From positions 1 to 40,356 of the forward strand of contig NIRF01000012.1 of the NCBI GenBank assembly GCA_002878375.1: DNA of 40,356 nucleotides, given 5' to 3'. This DNA comes from Dictyoglomus sp. NZ13-RE01. GTDB lineage: Bacteria > Dictyoglomota > Dictyoglomia > Dictyoglomales > Dictyoglomaceae. Of this stretch, positions 23,498 to 31,788 are shown one piece after another (the stretch's first letter is position 1; the number at the start of each line of letters is the position of its first letter). Position numbers and translations under genes: made by a program. The notes beneath the pieces were generated by a model, which was not told the DNA's origin, did not search any database, and worked only from the letters and a program-made list of their open reading frames with translations.

Positions 23498-25753
23498 CTA
23501 TTCAACAAAAACATCGCTGAAGTATTTTCTATCCTTAGTTATAACTTTTGTCTCTGTGACTTCAAATCTATCACTTAATCTTATGTCTTCAGAGGAACTT
23601 CCAATGAATACTTCAAATACTCCAGCTTCTACAATAAACCTCATAAACTCATCATAAAAGGCAAGTTGTTCTGGATATAATCTAAAAGTGATCCTCTTCT
23701 TCTCTCCAGATTTTAGAAATACCTTTTTAAAGCCTTTTAACTCCTTTACTGGTCTTTCTAAACTTGCCCATTCATCATGAATATATAATTGAACTACTTC
23801 TTCTCCATCATATTTTCCTGTATTTTTTATATCAAAGCTTATATCTACAAAACCTGTAGGAGAAACTTTCTCTGGACTTATCTGAAGATTTGAATACTCA
23901 AAAGTTGTATAACTTAGTCCATGACCAAATGGGAATAGAGGTTTAGTATCTAATGTTATATACTCACTAAAGGCAGAGGGTTTTCTATTATAATAAACGG
24001 GGATCTGCCCTACTTCTACAGGAACTGATATTGGGAGTTTTGCGGAAGGATTATAATCGCCGAAAATTATGTCAGAAATAGCATTTCCTCCCTCTTCACC
24101 TGGATACCAGGCTTCTAAAATCGCAGGAATGTTTTCCTTTGCCCATTTTATAGTGAGAGGTCTTCCATTAATTAGAACTAAAACAATAGGTTTTCCTGTA
24201 GAATGTAATAATCTTAATAATTCTTCTTGACGTCCTGATAAATTTAAATCTGATCTATCATTTCCTTCTCCTGAGATTCCCCTCTTAAATAAACCACTTC
24301 TCTCTCCAAGAGCTACAATAACAACATCAGAACTCTTAGCCAAATTAATAGCTTTCTCAAACTCTTCAAAATCCCCTACAATGTCACAACCTTTTACATA
24401 CTCAACTTCCACATTATTTCCTACTTTATTTTTAATTCCTTCAAACAAAGTAACAGTATCTACTACCACTGATGCATCACTTAATTCTCCTCCTTCAGTA
24501 ATAGAAGGCATATGAGCTGAAAAACTGTAATCTCCATGCATACAAATTTTGCTATTGCCATTTGGACCTATTATTGCAATTTTCTTTAGTTTAGATTTAT
24601 CTAATGGTAATAATCCATCATTCTTCAGCAAAACTATAGATCTTCTCGCTACCTCTAAAGAAAAGTCTCTATGCTCTTTGCTATTAATAATGTTAATTTT
24701 TGAAGTGTCTGTTAAATAATTATCAAATAAACCCAATAAGAATTTAGCTCTTAAAACCCTCTCTACGGCCCTATCAATAACCTCCATAGAAATTAAACCT
24801 TCCTTTACTGCCTGAATTAATGGTTCTCCATAACAGTTAATATTAGGAAGTTCAATATCTATACCAGCTTCCAATGCTTTAATGGCAGCCTCTTTTAAAT
24901 CCTTAGCAGTTTTACGGAATGTATGAAGCATCTCAATTGCTATATAATCTGAGACTACAAATCCTTTAAAGCCCCATTCCTCTCGTAAAATTTTTGTGAG
25001 AAGAAATTTAGATTGAGCGCATGGAACTCCATCAATCTCATGATATGCATTCATTAGAGACTGAGAACCTGCCTCCCTTATTGCAACCTCAAAGGGAAAT
25101 AAAAACACTTCTCTTAATTCTCTTTCTGATACTCTTGCAGGTCCTAAATTCCTTCCTCCCTCAGAAATGCCATATGCAGTAAAATGTTTCACAGTAGCTA
25201 TAATTCCCTCGCTTTGCAACCCCTTTACATAGGATGATGCCATTTTAGCAACCAAATATGGATCTTCTCCGAAGGTCTCTTCTGTTCTTCCCCATCTTGG
25301 ATCTCTGGGAATATCAAGAACTGGAGCTAATCCTTGATGTACCCCAACGGCTTTCATTTCCTTTCCAATAATAGAAGCAACTTTCTCTATCAATTCTGGT
25401 TCAAAAGTACTTGCTAAACCTATAGCTTGAGGAAAGACTGTTGTTCCTGGTGCCATAAAACCAGATAAACATTCCTCATGAATAATAGCTGGTATACCTA
25501 ATCTCGTTTCTTCTTTAAGAAACTTTTGTATTTCATTAGCAATTTCTATAGTCTTTTCAAAAGTCATATCTTTTTGCCCTGCTAACCTTGTTATTTGTCC
25601 TATTCCATTCTTTAAAAGCTCTCTTGCCTTTTCTCTTGAAAATTTACCATTCTCAATCAACGAAGTAGCAAAAACAGAAGTAAGTTGAGCAACTTTTTCT
25701 TCCAGGGTCATTTTTGAAATTATTTCTTTTATTTTAAACTCTTCTCTTTGCAT
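23498..25753 (-). CDS. GH3 beta-xylosidase/beta-glucosidase
   Basis: 751 residues with the classical three-part GH3 layout: TIM barrel (about 1-350), alpha/beta sandwich (about 370-600) and C-terminal fibronectin-III-like domain (about 660-735). The catalytic nucleophile is D269 in GFVVSDYIAIEML. Substrate-pocket motifs include DIPRDPRWGRTEETFGEDP and TVKHFTAYG. An acid/base Glu probably lies in the RSGLFKRGISGEGNDRSDL segment. There is no signal peptide, so it acts in the cytoplasm on imported oligosaccharides. Co-location with GH67 and an importer favours xylooligosaccharides, but beta-glucosidase activity cannot be excluded. The corrinoid-protein gene follows in the same operon. Confidence 0.92.
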   Translation of the reverse strand: MQREEFKIKEIISKMTLEEKVAQLTSVFATSLIENGKFSREKARELLKNGIGQITRLAGQKDMTFEKTIEIANEIQKFLKEETRLGIPAIIHEECLSGFMAPGTTVFPQAIGLASTFEPELIEKVASIIGKEMKAVGVHQGLAPVLDIPRDPRWGRTEETFGEDPYLVAKMASSYVKGLQSEGIIATVKHFTAYGISEGGRNLGPARVSERELREVFLFPFEVAIREAGSQSLMNAYHEIDGVPCAQSKFLLTKILREEWGFKGFVVSDYIAIEMLHTFRKTAKDLKEAAIKALEAGIDIELPNINCYGEPLIQAVKEGLISMEVIDRAVERVLRAKFLLGLFDNYLTDTSKINIINSKEHRDFSLEVARRSIVLLKNDGLLPLDKSKLKKIAIIGPNGNSKICMHGDYSFSAHMPSITEGGELSDASVVVDTVTLFEGIKNKVGNNVEVEYVKGCDIVGDFEEFEKAINLAKSSDVVIVALGERSGLFKRGISGEGNDRSDLNLSGRQEELLRLLHSTGKPIVLVLINGRPLTIKWAKENIPAILEAWYPGEEGGNAISDIIFGDYNPSAKLPISVPVEVGQIPVYYNRKPSAFSEYITLDTKPLFPFGHGLSYTTFEYSNLQISPEKVSPTGFVDISFDIKNTGKYDGEEVVQLYIHDEWASLERPVKELKGFKKVFLKSGEKKRITFRLYPEQLAFYDEFMRFIVEAGVFEVFIGSSSEDIRLSDRFEVTETKVITKDRKYFSDVFVE

Positions 25754-25800
25754 TTAAATATGCCTCCTTTCTAAATTTCTCTCAACAATTACGCAACCGT

Positions 25801-25828
25801 TTTATAACTTTATAGTATTATACTACAA
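25801..25828 (-). promoter_or_regulatory. Possible GH3/corrinoid operon promoter with internal palindrome
   Basis: On the minus strand -35 TTGTAG (25823-25828) and -10 TATAAA (25801-25806) are separated by 16 bases. A perfect 13-base palindrome TAGTATAATACTA fills most of the spacer (25813-25825), a good place for a repressor. Both the promoter and the operator are suggested only by position and symmetry in AT-rich DNA. Confidence 0.35.
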
Positions 25829-25857
25829 TTATAAAATAAAGAATAGATTAACCTCTA

Positions 25858-25886
25858 TTGAATTTTTATTCTTTTTATTCTATCCT
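25858..25886 (+). promoter_or_regulatory. hslO: Possible hslO promoter
   Basis: -35 TTGAAT (25858-25863) and -10 TATCCT (25881-25886) with a 17-base spacer, leaving a leader of about 20 bases before the hslO start. Both hexamers differ from consensus at two positions. Confidence 0.35.
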
Positions 25887-25910
25887 TTTAGCTGTAAGGG
25901 AGGGATGTGT

Positions 25911-26795
25911 ATGGATTATTTAGTAAGAGCTATTGGAGAAGATGGAAAGATAATGGTATATGTAGCAAAAACAACAGAATTAGTTGAAAAGGCAAGAGAA
26001 ATTCATAATGCCTCTCCTACAGCTATTGCTGCATTAGGAAGAGCTTTAACATTAGTAAGCATAATGGGAAAAATGCTTAAAGGAAAAGAAAGAGTAAGTT
26101 TACAAATAATCGGCGATGGACCCTTAGGGGGAATATTTGTTGATGCAGATGCTCTTGGGAATGTCAGAGGTTACTTGAAAAGACCTTATATTGATTTACC
26201 ACCAACAGAAGATGGGAAATTGGATGTGGCAAAGGCTGTGGGACAAAATGGTATTATAAGCGTAATTAGGGACTTAGGATTAAAAGAATCTTATAGAGGT
26301 TATACAAACTTAGTTTCTGGCACAATAGCAAAAGATTTAGCTTACTATTTCACAACTTCAGAGCAACAACCCTCTGCAGTAGCTGCAGGAGTTTATGTAG
26401 ATAAAAACGGAAAAGTAGCTTCTGCAGGAGGTTATATTGTACAAGTTAGTCCAGATTTAGATAACTCTATAATATCCAAGATTGAAAATAATATTTTATC
26501 CTTAGAACCTCCCAGCAAATTGATTTTTGAGGGAGTAAAGCCGGAAGAAATAGTAAATTTGATTCTAAAAGATATTGAAAAGGTCATATTTCACCCTGAA
26601 GAAATTAGATATGCATGTAGATGCAGTAGAACAAAGGCAGAAAATGTACTTCTTGCTTTAGGAGAAAAAGAACTTTATGATTTAATAAACAAACAAGAAA
26701 TCACAGAAGTTAGATGTGAATTTTGTGGCACAAAATACATATTCACATCTAAAGACTTAGAAGAGCTTATTAAAATACTAAAAAATAAAAATTAG
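25911..26795 (+). CDS. hslO: Redox-regulated chaperonin Hsp33
   Basis: 294 residues from the start chosen here. Hsp33 is a cytoplasmic holdase activated by oxidative unfolding. The zinc-binding redox switch is C236-R-C238 and C269-EF-C272, the family spacing. Other signatures are HNASPTAIAALGRAL, LQIIGDGPLGGIFVDAD and EQQPSAVAAGVYV. An ATG six bases further upstream (25905) is in frame, but it abuts the ribosome site GGGAGGG with no spacer. The ATG at 25911 has a six-base spacer and gives the usual MDYLVRA beginning. The gene converges on ald, and the two stop codons overlap. Confidence 0.95.
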   Translation: MDYLVRAIGEDGKIMVYVAKTTELVEKAREIHNASPTAIAALGRALTLVSIMGKMLKGKERVSLQIIGDGPLGGIFVDADALGNVRGYLKRPYIDLPPTEDGKLDVAKAVGQNGIISVIRDLGLKESYRGYTNLVSGTIAKDLAYYFTTSEQQPSAVAAGVYVDKNGKVASAGGYIVQVSPDLDNSIISKIENNILSLEPPSKLIFEGVKPEEIVNLILKDIEKVIFHPEEIRYACRCSRTKAENVLLALGEKELYDLINKQEITEVRCEFCGTKYIFTSKDLEELIKILKNKN

Positions 26796-27910
26796 TCCTT
26801 TATTAATTCCTCTAAAGGTGTATATGGTAAATTGAAAGCATCCGCTACTGCTTTATGGGTTATTTTCCCTTCCAATAAATTAACCCCTCTTGCCAAAGAG
26901 GGATTGTCTATTATAGCCTTCTTCCATCCCTTTTCAGCAATCTCTAAAACATATGGTAATGTATTTAAGGTTAAAGCCCTTGTAGCAGTCCTTGGAACTG
27001 CCCCAGGCATATTTGCAACAGTATAATGTATAATGCCTTCCACTTCATAGATTGGATTTGCGTGTGTAGTAGGTCTTGATGTTTCTGCACATCCTCCTTG
27101 GTCTATTGCTACATCTACAATAACAGCTCCAGGCTTCATCATTTTTAGCATGTCTTTAGTTATTAATTTAGGTGCCTTAGCGCCAGGTATAAGCACAGCG
27201 GTAATTAATAAATCCGCATAACCAACTACCATTTTTAAGTTGTAGCTATCCGCTATCATGGTAGTTACTCTTCCTTGAAAATATTCATCTATAAATCTCA
27301 ATTTCCTTGGATTAATATCCAAAACTGTAACTTGAGCTCCCATCCCATAAGCAATTCTTGCAGAATTAAACCCTACTGTTCCTGCTCCGAGAATAACAAC
27401 TGTGGCAGGAGGAACTCCAGCAACACCACCTAAAAGTACCCCTCTTCCTCCAAATGGCTTTTCTAAATACTTTGCTCCTTCCTGAGGAGCCATCCTTCCT
27501 GCAATCTCACTCATTGGAGCTAATAAAGGCAAAAATCCATCATCAGTTTGTACAGTCTCATAAGCAATTCCAATTATCTTTCTTTTAATCAAATTGATAG
27601 TTAGTTCCTCTGATGCTGCTAAGTGTAGATATGTGAATAAAATTTGTCCCTCTCTAAGAAGAGGATATTCTTCTGGCAAAGGTTCCTTCACCTTAAGTAT
27701 TAAATCAGATTCATAAAACACATCTTCATGTCTTTCTACAATTATAGCCCCAGCAGATTTATACTCCTCATCGGAAAAACCACTACCTAAGCCAGCCCCT
27801 TTTTCAATTATAACTTTATGTCCCCTACTTGTTAATGTCTCTACTCCGCCAGGAACAATTGCCACTCTGTTTTCTTCAGGTTTAATTTCCTTTGGAATCC
27901 CAATTATCAT
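26792..27910 (-). CDS. ald: Alanine dehydrogenase
   Basis: 372 residues, the usual length. It catalyses NAD-dependent interconversion of L-alanine and pyruvate plus ammonia. The N-terminal MIIGIPKEIKPEENRVAIVPGG carries substrate-contacting residues. The Rossmann NAD site is VVILGAGTVGFNSARIAYGMGA, and VDVAIDQGGCAETSRPTTH is a strong signature. Alanine formation would be a nitrogen and electron sink in fermentation. It is the last gene of a long minus-strand run and overlaps the Nudix gene by four bases. AAGGAGGAG lies eight bases before the ATG. Its stop overlaps that of the convergent hslO and no terminator is visible. Confidence 0.97.
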   Translation of the reverse strand: MIIGIPKEIKPEENRVAIVPGGVETLTSRGHKVIIEKGAGLGSGFSDEEYKSAGAIIVERHEDVFYESDLILKVKEPLPEEYPLLREGQILFTYLHLAASEELTINLIKRKIIGIAYETVQTDDGFLPLLAPMSEIAGRMAPQEGAKYLEKPFGGRGVLLGGVAGVPPATVVILGAGTVGFNSARIAYGMGAQVTVLDINPRKLRFIDEYFQGRVTTMIADSYNLKMVVGYADLLITAVLIPGAKAPKLITKDMLKMMKPGAVIVDVAIDQGGCAETSRPTTHANPIYEVEGIIHYTVANMPGAVPRTATRALTLNTLPYVLEIAEKGWKKAIIDNPSLARGVNLLEGKITHKAVADAFNLPYTPLEELIKD

Positions 27911-28440
27911 ATTTTAACTCCTCCTTGAAGATAATAATATAAAGCTATTAAAGTTTTTGAATCTTTAATAAGACTTTGCCCTAATAAATTTTTAATTTCC
28001 TCACCATTGAGTTTCACAATCTCTAAAAACTCATCCTCATCAGGATGAACTTTTGTTTTTTCCAAACCCGTTGCTAAAAATAGATATAAAACCTCTGTAC
28101 TAATGCCGGGAGATGGATAAAATGTATGGATTAATGTTAATTTTTTAGGTCTATAACCTATCTCTTCCTCCAATTCTCTATAGGCACAATCTATAGGACT
28201 CTCTCCTTTATCCAACTTTCCCGCAGGAATTTCTAATAAAATCTCATTAGCACAAATTCTATACTGTTTAACAAAAAATATACCCCCATCATCATCTATG
28301 GGTAATATAGCAACTGCACCTGGATGCTCTACAACCTCTCTTTTAGCAAGTTTTCCATTAGGAAGTATCACTTCCAATTCTTTAACATTAATAATTTTAC
28401 CCTTGTACAATATTTTCTCCTGAAGTACTTTCTCCTTCAT
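27907..28440 (-). CDS. Nudix hydrolase, ADP-ribose pyrophosphatase type
   Basis: 177 residues. The Nudix box runs from G74 to Y96 (GKLDKGES...AYRELEEEIGY), complete with the catalytic REUxEE core. The N-terminal strand domain (EKILYKGKIINVKELEVILPNGK) and VVEHPGAVAILP are typical of the ADP-ribose pyrophosphatase branch (NudF-like). The start lies inside the end of recN (44-base overlap). It is supported by AGGAGG six bases upstream. Substrate specificity beyond ADP-ribose-like compounds cannot be read from sequence. Confidence 0.92.
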   Translation of the reverse strand: MKEKVLQEKILYKGKIINVKELEVILPNGKLAKREVVEHPGAVAILPIDDDGGIFFVKQYRICANEILLEIPAGKLDKGESPIDCAYRELEEEIGYRPKKLTLIHTFYPSPGISTEVLYLFLATGLEKTKVHPDEDEFLEIVKLNGEEIKNLLGQSLIKDSKTLIALYYYLQGGVKI

Positions 28441-30196
28441 TCATTTCCTCCTCTTTATTCAATTCTTTCTCCCGCAAGCTTTTTTTCATTTCAGAAGCCT
28501 TTATAAGCATCTCCTTGGCATGTTGTTGGCTAATCTCCGAAACTATGCTTCCCCCAAACATCCTGGAAAGCTCTATTATTCTTGACCTCTCCTCCAACAT
28601 ACTTACCTTTATCCTTGTTTGATCATTTATTACCCTTTTTTCTACATAAAAATGAGTATCCGCCCAAGCTGCTATCTGTGGTAAATGTGTTACACAAAAA
28701 ACCTGTCTTCCAATGGATAGATTCCAAAGTTTTTGTGCTAATAAATAGGCAGTTTCTCCTCCAATACCTGTATCAATCTCATCAAACACAAGTACAGGAG
28801 TATTATCGACTTTGCTTGCAATACTTCTAAGAGCCAACATAATTCGAGAAATTTCACCGCCAGACGCTATATTCCTTAGAGGTTTTAATTCTTCCCCTGG
28901 ATTTGTAGAGAGTAAAAATTCTACTTCCTCAAAACCTTTGCTACTTATCTTTTTATCCCTTACTAATATACTTCCAGGACCAGAAGGCTCCAAAAAGTTA
29001 ACAGAAAATATAGCATTTTCCATTCCTAAATCTTTAAGTTCCTTCTCAATACTAATCTTTAAGTTTTGAGCCACTTCTCTTCTTATATCAGAAAGCTTTT
29101 TAGCCTCTTCAATTAATCTCTCTTCTAAAACACTAATTTCCTTTTCTATTTCCTCAAGTCTCTCCTCACTACTCAATAGTTCTTCAAGTTCTAAGGCAAT
29201 TTTTTCTCTATACTCTAAGATTTCTTCTATGGTTCTCCCATACTTTCTTTTTAACTGTGATATTTTGTATAGTCTTTCCTCAATATCTTCTAAGCGAGAT
29301 GAGTCTACATTGAGACTTTCTCTAAACTTCAACAAAGAATTTATCGCTTCATCTAAATACAATTTTGAATTCACTAAATTATCATTAATGCCCTCCAATT
29401 TTTTGTCCAAATTCGATAAAGAAGAAAGTATAGAAATACTTTTACTAATCTGATCAAAAGCTGATCTCTGTTCTTCATCTCCCTCATAAATTAATCGATA
29501 AATCTCTTCTATTCCTTCTCTTATCTTCTCAATGTTTTGAAGAACCTTTCTCTCCTCAAGTAATTCTCCCTCTTCTCCCTTTACTAATTTTGCTCTATCT
29601 ATTTCATCCATTTGAAATTGTAGTAAATCTATTCTCTGTTGTCTCTCCTTTTCTTTCTCATAAATATTTTCCTTTTCTAAATATAGTTTTTTTAGACTAT
29701 CATATATCTCTTTCACAATTCTTCTCTGTTCTAAACATCTTTCTCCCCCAAAAGAATCAAATAACTCTAATTGTGTATCTCTATGGAGAATTTTCTGATG
29801 TTCGTGCTGTCCATGGATTTCCATTATATTGGATAGAAGTCTTTCCAACATACCTACCGTTACTAATTCACCGTTCACCCTACATTTACTTCTCCCAGAC
29901 TTACTAATCTCTCTATAAACCAACAATGTTTTATCTTCTTCCTTTGGAATTCCCCATTCATCCAATATGGACTCTATCACGGGATTTGTGGAAAATAAAG
30001 CTTCTACTATCGCCTTGTTACTTCCAGTCCTAATATTATCCACCGATGCTTTTTCACCAAGCAAAAAGGCTAAAGCATCTATTAATAAGGACTTTCCAGC
30101 CCCTGTTTCCCCAGTTATAACATTTAATCCCTCATGAAAATCTAATGTAATCTCATCTATAATAGCAAAATCTTTAACATGCAAGGCTAACAACAT
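28397..30196 (-). CDS. recN: DNA repair protein RecN
   Basis: 599 residues, an SMC-like ATPase for double-strand break repair. Walker A GETGAGKS (30-37) is in the N-terminal half-head, followed by long coiled coils (about 160-370, Glu/Lys/Leu-rich). The C-terminal half-head has the signature ASGGEISRIMLALRS, Walker B VLVFDEIDTGIGG and FCVTHLPQIAAWAD. The last 25 or so residues are a Glu-rich tail overlapping the Nudix gene. In Firmicutes recN follows argR after the NAD kinase; here argR is missing and recN follows directly after seven bases. Confidence 0.97.
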   Translation of the reverse strand: MLLALHVKDFAIIDEITLDFHEGLNVITGETGAGKSLLIDALAFLLGEKASVDNIRTGSNKAIVEALFSTNPVIESILDEWGIPKEEDKTLLVYREISKSGRSKCRVNGELVTVGMLERLLSNIMEIHGQHEHQKILHRDTQLELFDSFGGERCLEQRRIVKEIYDSLKKLYLEKENIYEKEKERQQRIDLLQFQMDEIDRAKLVKGEEGELLEERKVLQNIEKIREGIEEIYRLIYEGDEEQRSAFDQISKSISILSSLSNLDKKLEGINDNLVNSKLYLDEAINSLLKFRESLNVDSSRLEDIEERLYKISQLKRKYGRTIEEILEYREKIALELEELLSSEERLEEIEKEISVLEERLIEEAKKLSDIRREVAQNLKISIEKELKDLGMENAIFSVNFLEPSGPGSILVRDKKISSKGFEEVEFLLSTNPGEELKPLRNIASGGEISRIMLALRSIASKVDNTPVLVFDEIDTGIGGETAYLLAQKLWNLSIGRQVFCVTHLPQIAAWADTHFYVEKRVINDQTRIKVSMLEERSRIIELSRMFGGSIVSEISQQHAKEMLIKASEMKKSLREKELNKEEEMNEGESTSGENIVQG

Positions 30197-30202
30197 AACT
30201 TT

Positions 30203-31024
30203 TTACCTCCAATGAAGCTTCTTCTTCAATCTTTTAAAAAATTCCCATCCTTTAAAAAATATCAATTCCGCATGAAATGGAGCCTTTTTAATAACTATGT
30301 TATCATCTTTACCAATAAGGTCAACCTGTTTTCCATCAATCCATAATTCAATTTGCCATTTTCTCTTAACAAACAAAGAAAGCTCTCTATCAAAAGAGAA
30401 TATCAAAGGTCTCGATGAAAGTGAATGGGCACATATTGGTAAAATTTCAAAAGCCTCTAATTCTGGAAATAAAACAGGTCCACCAGCAGATAAGGCGTAG
30501 GCTGTTGAGCCTGAAGCAGTTGCTATAATAATACCATCTGCAGGTGATGTAGTAATACTATCATTTCCATAGAACATATCGAAGGATACAAGAGGAGTGT
30601 TTTCAGCCTTTAAAAGTACTAATTCATTATAAACATAGAAGGATAAGTTCTTAGTCTTTATATTTGCCTCAATTACAGGATGTTTCTCTATAAAAAATTC
30701 TCCATTCTCTAAAGCATCAAAAATCCTTCTAACTTCCTTCCCTTCAAAAGTTGTAAGAAAACCTAATCTACCTGTATTTATACCTAAGACAGGGATATTA
30801 TGTTTTGCCACCTGCTGAAGAGCATAAAGTACTGTTCCATCACCACCAATAGCAAAAACTAAATCTATATCCCTAATGTTATTCTCATTAATAAAATAAA
30901 TTTCTTTGGAGCTCTTCATACCCCATTGCTCAATTTCAAAGATTAATTTTTTTGCTTCCCTCTTTTTAGGATTATAAATAATACCTATTTTTTCAAAGTC
31001 TTTTTTAGGTTCCAGAGATTCCAT
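30203..31024 (-). CDS. nadK: NAD kinase
   Basis: 273 residues. It phosphorylates NAD to NADP. The catalytic GGDGT motif is at residues 60-64 (AIGGDGTVLYAL), VLGINTGRLGFLT and VYNELVLL follow, and DGIIIATASGSTAYALSAGGP forms the NAD site. The start overlaps the end of tlyA by 40 bases. The only Shine-Dalgarno sequence (GAGGAGG) lies one base before the ATG, which is closer than usual, and no better in-frame ATG, GTG or TTG exists nearby. The first ten residues are therefore less certain than the rest. Confidence 0.95.
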   Translation of the reverse strand: MESLEPKKDFEKIGIIYNPKKREAKKLIFEIEQWGMKSSKEIYFINENNIRDIDLVFAIGGDGTVLYALQQVAKHNIPVLGINTGRLGFLTTFEGKEVRRIFDALENGEFFIEKHPVIEANIKTKNLSFYVYNELVLLKAENTPLVSFDMFYGNDSITTSPADGIIIATASGSTAYALSAGGPVLFPELEAFEILPICAHSLSSRPLIFSFDRELSLFVKRKWQIELWIDGKQVDLIGKDDNIVIKKAPFHAELIFFKGWEFFKRLKKKLHWR

Positions 31025-31788
31025 GCCTCCTCTATAATCTTCTCATAATCAATCTCTTTTTTTACCCTTCCAAATAAGGCAGGATACTCAATATTTCCTT
31101 TTCCCTCCTTAGAAAGATAAAAAGTTATATTCTGAAGATAAAAATTCAATTTCTCAATCTCATATAACAACCTCTTAATAACCTCCTTATGAACCTCTAA
31201 CTTTCTTACAATTCCCCCTTTACTGACCTCAGAGGGTCCTGCTTCAAATTGTGGTTTAATTAATGCTATTATCCTTCCATCCTCTTTTATTAATTCAGGC
31301 AAACGAGGGAAAATTTTTAGTATTGATATAAAAGATACATCAATAGTAATAAGGTCAAATTTTTCAGGAAAATCATCCTTTTTTAAATATCTTGCATTTA
31401 CACCTTCCATTAAAATGACTCTTTGATCATTTCTTAATTTCTCATGCAAAAGACCCTTTCCTACATCAACCGCATATACTTTCTTTGCACCCTCTTGGAG
31501 TAAGCAATCAGTAAATCCACCTGTGCTTGCACCAATATCTAATACCACAAAGTCTTTTACAGATAAACTAAATTCATCTAAAGCCTTCTTAAGCTTGAAT
31601 CCTCCTCTACTAACATAGGGCTGTTTTTCTTTTATATCAATTTTTACATCAAAAGGAAACTTTATATCAGGTTTAATTACTAACTTATCATCAATTAAAA
31701 CAAGTCCTGCCATTATTGCTCTTTTTGCCTGTTCTCTACTCTCAAAAAAACCCCTCTTGACTAAAAGAACATCCAACCTTTCCTTCAT
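30985..31788 (-). CDS. tlyA: TlyA family rRNA methyltransferase
   Basis: 267 residues. An S4 RNA-binding domain (about 3-60; RLDVLLVKRGFFESREQAKRAI) precedes a Rossmann methyltransferase of the FtsJ type (VVLDIGASTGGFTDCLLQEGA, IDVSFISILKIFP, LIKPQFEAGP). TlyA proteins 2'-O-methylate cytidines in rRNA and are often mislabelled as haemolysins. The gene overlaps the dxs stop by four bases (ATGA) and is followed by nadK, the standard Firmicutes neighbourhood. Confidence 0.95.
   Translation of the reverse strand: MKERLDVLLVKRGFFESREQAKRAIMAGLVLIDDKLVIKPDIKFPFDVKIDIKEKQPYVSRGGFKLKKALDEFSLSVKDFVVLDIGASTGGFTDCLLQEGAKKVYAVDVGKGLLHEKLRNDQRVILMEGVNARYLKKDDFPEKFDLITIDVSFISILKIFPRLPELIKEDGRIIALIKPQFEAGPSEVSKGGIVRKLEVHKEVIKRLLYEIEKLNFYLQNITFYLSKEGKGNIEYPALFGRVKKEIDYEKIIEEAWNLWNLKKTLKK

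Noticed and set aside
25905-25910. Upstream ATG as the hslO start
   Set aside because: It directly abuts the GGGAGGG ribosome site with no spacer, whereas the ATG six bases later has normal spacing and gives the family's usual N-terminus.
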